From the NCBI GenBank assembly GCA_938036405.1, contig CALHPT010000333.1:1-8912 (forward strand): a stretch of 8,912 bases of DNA. Direction: 5' to 3'. Below the pieces are notes generated by a model that saw only the letters and a program-made list of their open reading frames with translations, ran no database searches and had not been told where the DNA came from. Source of the stretch: an uncultured Tannerella sp. GTDB taxonomy: Bacteria; Bacteroidota; Bacteroidia; Bacteroidales; Tannerellaceae. Within the stretch, counting starts at the first letter, position 1. Every line of letters starts with the position of its first letter. This document shows positions 1-6,545 of this stretch, piece by piece. A program made the position numbers and the translations under genes.

Positions 1-356
1 GTAAAGTACTTTCGGAAAGTTCCGAAAGACTTGTGCAGCGTGTAAAGTGCTTTCGGAAAGTTCCGAAAGACTTGTGCAGTGTGTAAAGTACTTTCGGAAA
101 GTTCCGAGAGGCCTATGCAGTGTGTAGAGTGCTTTCGGAAAGTTCCGAAAGACTTTTGCAGTGTGTAGAGTACTTTCGGAAAGTTCCGAGAGGTTTGTAC
201 AGTGTGTAAAGTACTTTCGGAAAGTTCCGAGCGACTTGTGCAGTGTGTAGAGTACTTTCGGAAAGTTCCGAGCGACCTGTGCGGTGTGTAGAGTGCTTTC
301 GGAAAGTTCCGAGAGGCTTATGCAGTGTGTGAAGTACTTTCGGAAGTTTCCGAAAG
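1..356. repeat. Tandem array of 41-bp units with palindromic core (8 full copies plus 1 partial)
   Basis: Units begin at 1, 42, 83, 124, 165, 206, 247, 288 and 329 with an exact 41-bp period and no indels. Unit positions 9-25 are identical in copies 1-8. Each unit carries a 20-bp inverted repeat, CTTTCGGAA / TTCCGAAAG around a 2-nt centre, perfect in copies 1, 2, 4 and 9 and weakened in the right arm of the others. Outer positions vary, mostly by A/G and C/T transitions. Because 41 is not a multiple of 3, the array is not a coding repeat. The last copy (329-356) stops after its palindrome and has a changed centre (GT instead of AG). The array starts at the window edge, so it may continue to the left. 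It ends 65 bp before the -33 box of the outer-membrane protein gene. Function unknown: an operator array, an RNA hairpin array or an inert VNTR are all possible. Confidence 0.97.
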
Positions 357-420
357 CATGGTAAAAATGCTGTGGAACCTTTGTAAAGCGGGGCGGGGAT
401 GGCTGAGAATGGCGGGACTG

Positions 421-454
421 TTTGCGGTGCGGTTTCGTGAAAGCTCTACTTTTG
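421..454 (+). promoter_or_regulatory. Bacteroidota-type promoter for the outer-membrane protein gene
   Basis: A TTTG at 421-424 matches the Bacteroidota -33 element, and TACTTTTG at 447-454 matches the -7 consensus TAnnTTTG. The spacing is 22 nt, slightly longer than the usual 19-21. The 11-mer TCTACTTTTGC (445-455) recurs exactly in the rplM promoter at 5553-5563, which supports the -7 assignment. Transcription should start near 460, leaving a short leader of about 25 nt before the ATG at 485. The start site is inferred. Confidence 0.6.
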
Positions 455-484
455 CTATATGATTCAAGCGAATAAAAGACCACG

Positions 485-1084
485 ATGAAAAAGTATTTCC
501 TTCTTTTCCTGGCCGGGTTTTGGGCCTGCGCCGCACAAGCTAAGATCATCCCGGGGCTGCGCCTCGGCCTGTCATACAATCAGCTCACGCAGATCGTCGA
601 CGAGGAAGTCACCTTCGGCGGACGCGTCGGATTCGAGGCCGCAGGACTGCTCGACATCCCGCTCTCACAGCGCTTTTCGATTGTTCCGGAGCTGGCCATC
701 GCGAGCGAGGGTGGATCGTACGATTACTTCTATCTCTACAACGATCTGATGGTCACCGGCCGCCACGAGAGCAACTACTATTCCCTGCGCCTGCCCGTGA
801 ACCTGGTCTATAAGATCCGTTTTTCCGACTGGCAGCTGGGCCTCACGGCCGGTCCCTTTGCCTCTGTTTCCACCCGCGAGCGCGAGCGTCACGAGTGGAT
901 CAGTCGCGACTTCCGCCGCTTCGACGTGGGCGCAGGCGCGGGGCTTTACGTGGAGTATCGGAGCGTCTTCTTCTCCGTCTACGGTCGCACGGGCTTCATC
1001 GACAAGTTGCGCCAGAAGCACCCCTTCGAGTCGCAGGTCTATCAAAACAGCGTGGCGCTCTCGTTCGGATACAGATTCTATTGA
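485..1084 (+). CDS. Small outer-membrane beta-barrel protein (porin-like family)
   Basis: This encodes 199 aa. Residues 1-19 form a Sec signal peptide: two Lys, a hydrophobic stretch and a likely signal peptidase I site at AQA|K. The mature part alternates hydrophobic and polar residues in strand-like segments separated by polar turns, for example the Arg/Glu-rich loop encoded near 870-920. It ends in a strand with C-terminal aromatics (FGYRFY), as expected for BAM-dependent insertion into the outer membrane. Size and pattern fit the 8-stranded outer-membrane beta-barrel proteins common in Bacteroidota. The ATG at 485 is supported by the signal peptide starting there and the promoter just upstream. 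It appears monocistronic, between the 41-bp array and a hairpin-forming spacer. Ligand and role cannot be told from the sequence: adhesion, structural or small-solute roles are all open. Confidence 0.85.
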   Translation: MKKYFLLFLAGFWACAAQAKIIPGLRLGLSYNQLTQIVDEEVTFGGRVGFEAAGLLDIPLSQRFSIVPELAIASEGGSYDYFYLYNDLMVTGRHESNYYSLRLPVNLVYKIRFSDWQLGLTAGPFASVSTRERERHEWISRDFRRFDVGAGAGLYVEYRSVFFSVYGRTGFIDKLRQKHPFESQVYQNSVALSFGYRFY

Positions 1085-1101
1085 TCTCTCAAGGCGGGGG
1101 G

Positions 1102-1165
1102 CTTCTCTTCTTTTTGTCCCTTTCCTTCTTTTTCCCCTTGATGGAAGAAAAGAAGCAAAAGAAGA
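1102..1165 (+). other. Pyrimidine tract followed by purine tract forming a long imperfect hairpin
   Basis: Positions 1102-1139 are pyrimidines except for one G (1116), and 1141-1165 are almost all purines. They can pair: CTTCTTTT (1125-1132) with AAAAGAAG (1148-1155), extended outward by TCTTCTTTTTG (1106-1116) with CAAAAGAAGA (1156-1165), leaving a left-side bulge at 1117-1124. It lies 18 nt after the outer-membrane protein stop. It may act as a 3' end or RNA-stability element for that gene, but there is no U-tract after the stem, so it is not a canonical intrinsic terminator. The rest of the 207-nt gap before dnaE holds only a minor CCCG/CGGG hairpin (1187-1200). Confidence 0.5.
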
Positions 1166-1291
1166 TTACGCCGTCAGGGGCGCCAGCCCGTTTAGCCGGG
1201 ATACCTGAGCGGCTGCCGAGTATGGCTGGGTATGCTGAAAAGGCCCGTTCTTTGGCGCCGCTTTGCCCCTATCCCCTACTACATTTATTAT

Positions 1292-4200
1292 ATGGAACCC
1301 TTTGTCCACCTCCACGTTCATTCGCAATACTCGCTGCTCGACGGCCAGTCGTCCATCGATGCGCTGATCGATAAAGCGCAGCGCGACGGCATGCCCGCCA
1401 TCGCCTTGACCGATCATGGAAACATGTTTGGCGTCAAGGAGTTTTACAACAAGGTCAAGAAGAAGAACAGCAAGTACACCGCCACCATCAAGGACTGCGA
1501 GAAGGAGCTGCGCACGCTCAGCGAGAAGGAGCATCCGACGGACGAGGAGACGGAGCGCATACGCAAACTCTCGGAGAAGATCAGCACCTGTCGCCAGAGC
1601 CTCTTTAAGCCCATCATCGGCTGTGAGTGTTACTGCGCGCGCAATGGCCGCTTCCGGAAGGAGGATAAGGAGGACCTCGGCGGGTGGCATCTCGTGGTGT
1701 TGGCAAAGAACTTTACGGGTTACAAGAACCTCATCAAGCTCGTCTCGCTGTCGTGGACGGAGGGCTTTTACCGCAATCCGCGCATCGATAAGGAGCTGCT
1801 GGAGCGCTATCACGAGGGGCTGATCGTCTCCTCAGCCTGCCTCGGGGGCGAGATTCCGCAGCTGATCATGGCCGGCCGACAGGATAAGGCGGAGGAGTCT
1901 CTGCTGTGGTTCAAGAACCTCTTCGGTGAGGACTTTTACCTCGAGTTGCAACGTCACGAGACGCATGCCGCGGACGCAGACACGACGACGTATCCCAAGC
2001 AAGTGGAGGTGAACAGGGTGCTGATAGAGCTGGCCCGGAAGTACGACGTGAAGCTGATCGCCACGAACGATGCGCACTTCGTGAACGAGGACGATGCCGA
2101 TGCCCACGAGCGATTGGTCTGCCTCAGCACCGGCAAGGAGGTCAACGATCCCACCCGCATGCGCTACTCCAAGCAGGAGTGGATCAAGACGACGGCCGAG
2201 ATGAACGCCATCTTCGCCGACGTGCCCGAGGCCCTGCGCAACACCATAGAGATCGCTGATAAGGTGGAGATGTACTCCATCGACTCGCCTGCACTGATGC
2301 CCTTCTTTCAGATCGATCCAAGCTTCGGTTCGGAAGAGGATTATCGGGCCAAATACACCGCCAAGGATCTCATGGATGAGTTCAACGACACGGACGCCGA
2401 GGGGCGTGTGACGTCGGACAATTACCTGCGCCTCGGTGGTTACGAAAAGGTGATCCGCATCAAGTTCGAAGCTGACTACCTGCGCTACCTCACCTTCGAG
2501 CGGGCCCGCGAGTTCAATCGCTACGGCGGTGTGATCTCGGACGAAGCCCGCGACCGCATCGATTTCGAGCTGAACACGATCAAGAAGATGGGTTTCCCGG
2601 GCTACTTCCTCATCGTGCAAGACTTCATCGCGGCGGCACGTCGGATGGGCGTATCCGTAGGCCCCGGGCGTGGATCGGCCGCTGGATCGGTCGTGGCCTA
2701 TTGTCTGGGCATTACGGACATCGACCCGATCAAGTACGATCTGCTGTTCGAGCGTTTCCTCAACCCGGATCGTATCTCTATGCCTGATATCGATATCGAC
2801 TTCGACGACGATGGGCGCAGCGATGTGCTCAAGTGGGTAACGGAGAAATACGGGCAGGATCATGTGGCGCACATCATCACTTATGGTACGATGGCTGCCA
2901 AAATGGCCATTAAAGACGTGGCGCGTGTGGAGCAACTGCCACTTCGGGAGTCAAATCGGCTGGCAAAGCTGGTCCCTGACCGCGTAAACTCGCTAAAAAC
3001 TGCCATTGAGGCAGTGCCAGAACTGAAAGAAGCTGCCAACAGCTCGAATCCCATCCTGCGCGACACGTTGAAATACGCGCAGAAGCTCGAGGGAAATGTC
3101 CGCAACACCGGCGTGCATGCCTGTGGTGTGATCATCGGTCGGCAGGACATCTCGGACATCGTGCCCGTGGCCACAGCCGAGGATAAGGAGACCAAAGAGA
3201 CGTTGCTCGTGACGCAATATGAGGGCTCTGTGATCGAAGAAACGGGCCTGATCAAGATGGACTTCCTCGGTCTCAAGACGCTCTCGATCATCAAGGAGGC
3301 GATCGAAAACATCCGTCAAACGACGGGCGAGGTGGTGGACATCGACCATATCCCGATCGATGACAAAGCGACGTACGACCTCTTCTGTGAGGGGCGTACT
3401 GTGGCTACGTTCCAGTTCGAGTCGGCCGGCATGCAGAAGTATCTCAAGGAGCTGCAGCCAACGGAGTTTGAGGATCTCATCGCCATGAATGCGCTCTATC
3501 GCCCCGGTCCGATGGATCACATCCCCGCCTTTATCGCCCGCAAGCAAGGGCGTGAGGAGATCCGTTACGACATCCCTGAGATGGAGCGCTACCTAAAGAA
3601 TACGTACGGCATCACCGTTTATCAAGAGCAGGTCATGCTCCTCTCGCGCCTCCTGGCAGGCTTTACACGCGGACAAAGTGATACCCTCCGCAAGGCGATG
3701 GGAAAGAAACTCATCGATAAGATGATGGAGCTGAAAGAGAAGTTTCTGGAGGGGGGCGCCCGCAACGGTCACGATCGCAAGACGCTGGAAAAGATCTGGG
3801 GCGAATGGGAGAAGTTCGCCTCCTACGCCTTCAATAAGAGTCACGCCACATGTTACTCTTGGTTGGCTTACCAAACGGCTTACCTCAAAGCCCACTATCC
3901 GTCGGAATTTATGGCGGCTGTACTCAGTCGAAACTTGTCGAACATCAAGGAAATTACGAAGGCCATGGACGAATGTCGGACGATGAAGATCCGTGTCTTG
4001 GGGCCAGATGTGAACGAGTCGCATCGCAAGTTTGGCGTCAATAGCAAAGGTGACATTCGTTTCGGACTGGTGGCAGTCAAGGGAATGGGCGAAAGTGCTG
4101 CATTGGCAGTGCTTGAGGAACGCAAGAAGAACGGACCGTACAAGGATATCTACGACTTTGTGGAGCGAGTGCCTTCTATGGCCTGCAATAAGAAGACACT

Positions 4201-5071
4201 CGAGACGCTGGCAACCTGCGGTGCTTTCGATAGCCTCGGCATCGACCGAGAACCCTTCTTTGCGGAGAACGATCGCAAGGAGACTTTTGCTGACGTCCTC
4301 CTGCGCTACGGTAACAAGTTCAAGCTCGATCGACAGTCGAGCTCTTTCTCCCTCTTTGGAGCCGACGACACTGTACAGATAGCCCGTCCAGAGGTTCCCA
4401 AAGTCGACGCTTGGAGCGCCTTAGAGCGTCTCAATCGCGAGAAGGACTTGGTCGGAATCTATCTCTCTGCACACCCACTGGACGAGTATCGTATCATCCT
4501 CAATCACGTCTGCAATATGACCATGCAGGATGTTGATAATCGCGAATGGGAGAGCTTTCAGGGGCGTCAGTTGACCCTCGGCGGAATCGTCACCGGCTAT
4601 CGTGAAGGTCTCACGAAGAACGGTAAGCCTTACGGAATCATCCGCATCGAAGACCTTTCCGGAAGTGGTGAGATCCCACTCTTTGGCGATGACTACATCA
4701 ACTTCAGCAAGTACGGTCGCGAAGGGCTTTACCTTTTCGTCAATGCTACCGTGCAGCCTCGGCGCTGGAAAGAGACGGAGTTGGACTTTCGCATCGGTTC
4801 CATCCGCCTCCTGCAAGACGTCAAGGACAGTCTCGTACAATCGATCCGCATCAATGTTCCCGTCGACTCCCTGAATGAAAAAATCATCAGCGAGCTGTCA
4901 GCCATCGTGAATAGCAACCCTGGGAAGACGCAGATCAGCTTCAATGTCCTCGGTCGCGATCATGTGGCACTGAATTTGTATTCCCACGACGTCCGCATCC
5001 ACGTTACCGAGGAGCTTGTCGACTTTATACGCGAGTCAGGCAGCATGGACTTCATCATCAATCAATCATAA
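1292..5071 (+). CDS. dnaE: DNA polymerase III subunit alpha (replicative polymerase)
   Basis: This is the catalytic subunit of the replicative DNA polymerase, 1259 aa from the ATG at 1292. That start is chosen because MEPFVHLHVHSQYSLLDG matches the family N-terminus; an in-frame ATG at 1232 would add 20 atypical residues. The PHP domain (about 1-270) keeps all nine expected metal ligands: H8, H10, D17, H42, E112, H133, H222, D260 and H262. It also has an extra charged, helix-like insertion at about residues 57-104. The palm contains GPGRGSAAGS (457-466), PDIDIDF with catalytic D499 and D501, and the third Asp D657 in KMDFLGLKTL. A helix-hairpin-helix region lies near 924-965, a beta-clamp-binding-like SFSLFG at 1018-1023, and an OB fold from about 1094 (LTLGGIVTGY). 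A short C-terminal domain, expected to bind tau, completes the protein. The length is normal for Bacteroidota DnaE. No disruption is seen. It is probably co-transcribed with trxA. Confidence 0.98.
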   Translation: MEPFVHLHVHSQYSLLDGQSSIDALIDKAQRDGMPAIALTDHGNMFGVKEFYNKVKKKNSKYTATIKDCEKELRTLSEKEHPTDEETERIRKLSEKISTCRQSLFKPIIGCECYCARNGRFRKEDKEDLGGWHLVVLAKNFTGYKNLIKLVSLSWTEGFYRNPRIDKELLERYHEGLIVSSACLGGEIPQLIMAGRQDKAEESLLWFKNLFGEDFYLELQRHETHAADADTTTYPKQVEVNRVLIELARKYDVKLIATNDAHFVNEDDADAHERLVCLSTGKEVNDPTRMRYSKQEWIKTTAEMNAIFADVPEALRNTIEIADKVEMYSIDSPALMPFFQIDPSFGSEEDYRAKYTAKDLMDEFNDTDAEGRVTSDNYLRLGGYEKVIRIKFEADYLRYLTFERAREFNRYGGVISDEARDRIDFELNTIKKMGFPGYFLIVQDFIAAARRMGVSVGPGRGSAAGSVVAYCLGITDIDPIKYDLLFERFLNPDRISMPDIDIDFDDDGRSDVLKWVTEKYGQDHVAHIITYGTMAAKMAIKDVARVEQLPLRESNRLAKLVPDRVNSLKTAIEAVPELKEAANSSNPILRDTLKYAQKLEGNVRNTGVHACGVIIGRQDISDIVPVATAEDKETKETLLVTQYEGSVIEETGLIKMDFLGLKTLSIIKEAIENIRQTTGEVVDIDHIPIDDKATYDLFCEGRTVATFQFESAGMQKYLKELQPTEFEDLIAMNALYRPGPMDHIPAFIARKQGREEIRYDIPEMERYLKNTYGITVYQEQVMLLSRLLAGFTRGQSDTLRKAMGKKLIDKMMELKEKFLEGGARNGHDRKTLEKIWGEWEKFASYAFNKSHATCYSWLAYQTAYLKAHYPSEFMAAVLSRNLSNIKEITKAMDECRTMKIRVLGPDVNESHRKFGVNSKGDIRFGLVAVKGMGESAALAVLEERKKNGPYKDIYDFVERVPSMACNKKTLETLATCGAFDSLGIDREPFFAENDRKETFADVLLRYGNKFKLDRQSSSFSLFGADDTVQIARPEVPKVDAWSALERLNREKDLVGIYLSAHPLDEYRIILNHVCNMTMQDVDNREWESFQGRQLTLGGIVTGYREGLTKNGKPYGIIRIEDLSGSGEIPLFGDDYINFSKYGREGLYLFVNATVQPRRWKETELDFRIGSIRLLQDVKDSLVQSIRINVPVDSLNEKIISELSAIVNSNPGKTQISFNVLGRDHVALNLYSHDVRIHVTEELVDFIRESGSMDFIINQS

Positions 5072-5097
5072 TTCAACATCAAAAAACAGAATCAATC

Positions 5098-5415
5098 ATG
5101 TCAGTAGTAAACGTATCAGATGCAAACTACAAGGAAGTGTTAGCAGCCGGCCAGCCGGTAGTACTTGACTTTTGGGCAGAATGGTGTGGCCCCTGCCGTA
5201 TGGTAGGCCCCATCATCGATGAGCTGGCCGAAGAATACGCCGGCCGCATCACCGTTGGTAAGGTCAACGTAGACGAAAACGATACCGTCGTGGCCGAATA
5301 CGGTATCCGTAACATCCCCACCGTCCTCTTCTTCAAGGACGGACAGGTGGTCGACAAGCAAGTCGGCGCCGGACAGAAGAACGCCTTCATCGCCAAAATG
5401 GAGGCGCTGCTTTAA
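5098..5415 (+). CDS. trxA: Thioredoxin
   Basis: This is a cytoplasmic disulfide reductase of 105 aa, the standard thioredoxin length, recycled by thioredoxin reductase and serving ribonucleotide reductase, peroxiredoxins and other partners. It has the WCGPC active site with C30 and C33, the buried acidic residue D24 in the preceding strand (VLDFWAEW), and the cis-proline P74 in RNIPTV. There is no signal peptide, so it is a cytoplasmic rather than a periplasmic thioredoxin-like protein. It starts 26 nt after the dnaE stop, with an A-rich region and no Shine-Dalgarno, as is usual in Bacteroidota. No promoter is visible in the gap, so it likely shares the dnaE transcript. An intrinsic terminator follows 27 nt after the stop codon. 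Confidence 0.97.
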   Translation: MSVVNVSDANYKEVLAAGQPVVLDFWAEWCGPCRMVGPIIDELAEEYAGRITVGKVNVDENDTVVAEYGIRNIPTVLFFKDGQVVDKQVGAGQKNAFIAKMEALL

Positions 5416-5442
5416 GCTGTTTGCACTTTCCTCGATTTTTAC

Positions 5443-5483
5443 ATCCGGAAAAGGACTCTCCAAGGTTCGTTTCCGGATTTTTT
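5443..5483 (+). terminator. Intrinsic terminator after trxA
   Basis: A perfect 9-bp stem, ATCCGGAAA (5443-5451) with TTTCCGGAT (5470-5478), encloses an 18-nt loop and is followed directly by a six-T run (5478-5483). It faces the + strand and separates the dnaE-trxA unit from the ribosomal operon. Confidence 0.88.
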
Positions 5484-5532
5484 GTGTCTATCTCTCGGGT
5501 ATCCATGCAGGTTCTGCGAGGCATTACCCAAA

Positions 5533-5562
5533 TTGCGTATGTGGCGAAAAGGTCTACTTTTG
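5533..5562 (+). promoter_or_regulatory. Promoter of the rplM-rpsI-rpsB-tsf operon
   Basis: TACTTTTG at 5555-5562 fits the Bacteroidota -7 consensus TAnnTTTG, and TTG at 5533-5535 fits the core of the -33 element with a 19-nt spacing. It lies between the trxA terminator and rplM and shares the 11-mer TCTACTTTTGC with the outer-membrane protein promoter. Predicted start near 5569. Confidence 0.75.
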
Positions 5563-5568
5563 CGACCC

Positions 5569-5695
5569 GATTATTATCAAACGTGTTAAATGATTCGTCT
5601 TTAACGTCTTGTTGAATGCTCACCCCAGTGTCCGGGAGGATCAGGAGGCGGACGAAAAAGGCATAATTGTAGATTTTCTAATTAAAGGTATAGCA
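5569..5695 (+). promoter_or_regulatory. Structured 5' leader of rplM (candidate L13 autoregulatory leader)
   Basis: About 127 nt lie between the predicted transcription start and the GTG of rplM. Two hairpins are visible: GTTAAA/TTTAAC (5585-5590 with 5600-5605, 9-nt loop) and GTCCG/CGGAC (5630-5634 with 5649-5653). The second has a purine-rich loop holding two GGAGG motifs (5635-5639 and 5644-5648). Autoregulatory leaders upstream of rplM have been proposed in Bacteroidia. Whether this sequence fits that model is inference and would need a covariance-model comparison. Confidence 0.5.
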
Positions 5696-6151
5696 GTGGA
5701 TACGTTAAGTTACAAGACCATTTCTGCGAACAAAGCAACCGTAAACAAAGAATGGGTGGTCGTTGATGCAGACGGCCAAACGTTGGGACGCTTGTGCTCT
5801 AAGATCGCTAAGTTGCTCCGAGGCAAGTACAAACCCAACTTTACTCCGCACGTTGATTGTGGAGATAACGTTATCGTTATCAATGCCGACAAAGTCGTTT
5901 TGACCGGCAACAAATGGAACGATCGCGTTTATTTGAGTTACACCGGATATCCCGGCGGACAGCGCGAGATAACTCCCGCACGCCTTATGGCCAAGGGGGA
6001 GGATCGCCTCTTCCGTAAAGTAGTGAAAGGCATGCTGCCCAAGAATCGTTTGGGCGACAAGCTGCTCGGCAACCTCTATGTATATGCCGGCACCGAACAC
6101 AAGCATGAGGCGCAACAACCCAAGTCGATAGATATTAATTCACTCAACTGA
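5696..6151 (+). CDS. rplM: 50S ribosomal protein L13
   Basis: This is a large-subunit ribosomal protein that binds 23S rRNA early in 50S assembly. It is 151 aa from a GTG start at 5696, giving (M)DTLSYKTISANKATV, the N-terminus I recall for Bacteroidales L13. The reading frame is open upstream to a TTG at 5609, but those 29 extra residues are leader RNA, not family sequence. Family features include KEWVVVDA (18-25), GQTLGRL, LLRGKYKPNFTPHVDCGD, INADKVVLTGNKW and GMLPKNRLG. An AAAGG lies about 10 nt upstream of the GTG. It is the first gene of the operon, with rpsI 7 nt downstream, so the two are translationally close. The rare GTG start together with a structured leader is consistent with translational control. 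Confidence 0.97.
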   Translation: MDTLSYKTISANKATVNKEWVVVDADGQTLGRLCSKIAKLLRGKYKPNFTPHVDCGDNVIVINADKVVLTGNKWNDRVYLSYTGYPGGQREITPARLMAKGEDRLFRKVVKGMLPKNRLGDKLLGNLYVYAGTEHKHEAQQPKSIDINSLN

Positions 6152-6158
6152 AGATTTC

Positions 6159-6545
6159 ATGGAAACAGTAAATGCAATCGGAAGGCGTAAAGCCGCCATC
6201 GCACGCGTGTACATCAGCGAAGGAACAGGCAAGATCACAGTTAATCGCCGCGAACTGGCCGACTATTTCCCCTCCTCTATCCTGCAGTTCGTCGTTAAGC
6301 AGCCACTGAACACACTCAGCGTGGCCGAACAGTACGACATCAAACTGAACCTCGTAGGTGGAGGGTTCAAAGGACAATCTGAAGCAGCCCGTTTGGCCAT
6401 CACTCGTGCATTGATCAAAATCAATCCCGAGTCGAAGCCGGCACTGAAGGCCGAAGGATTCGTCACTCGTGACCCCCGTGAGGTGGAGCGTAAGAAACCG
6501 GGACGTCCCAAAGCACGCAAGCGCTTCCAGTTCAGCAAACGTTGA
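6159..6545 (+). CDS. rpsI: 30S ribosomal protein S9
   Basis: This is a small-subunit protein of the 30S head whose C-terminal tail reaches the P-site tRNA anticodon stem. It is 128 aa. Diagnostic segments are IGRRKAAIARVYISEGTGKI (7-26), GGGFKGQSEA (67-76) and the basic C-terminal tail RKKPGRPKARKRFQFSKR (111-128) ending in the conserved SKR. The ATG at 6159 follows the rplM stop by 7 nt with no strong Shine-Dalgarno. The rplM-rpsI pair is conserved across bacteria. The protein is intact. Confidence 0.98.
   Translation: METVNAIGRRKAAIARVYISEGTGKITVNRRELADYFPSSILQFVVKQPLNTLSVAEQYDIKLNLVGGGFKGQSEAARLAITRALIKINPESKPALKAEGFVTRDPREVERKKPGRPKARKRFQFSKR

Noticed and set aside
1..356. CRISPR array
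   Set aside because: The whole 41-bp unit repeats, including the parts between palindromes. There are no unique spacers and no cas genes nearby.
485..560. Lipoprotein signal (Cys in the N-terminal region of the outer-membrane protein)
   Set aside because: The residues before the Cys (FWA) do not fit a lipobox, whereas AQA|K is a good signal peptidase I site.
1232..1291. Upstream ATG start for dnaE
   Set aside because: The extra 20 residues are unlike the family; the HLHVHS motif at positions 6-11 after the ATG at 1292 matches the normal N-terminus.
1832..2935. Long minus-strand open frame opposite dnaE
   Set aside because: It is antisense to the conserved dnaE coding sequence with no recognisable domain; a shadow frame.
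5421..5615. Small open frame between trxA and rplM
   Set aside because: It crosses the trxA terminator and the rplM promoter, so it is not a plausible gene.
5609..5695. TTG start extending rplM by 29 residues
   Set aside because: The extension is not L13 sequence and overlaps the structured leader; the GTG at 5696 gives the family N-terminus and length.
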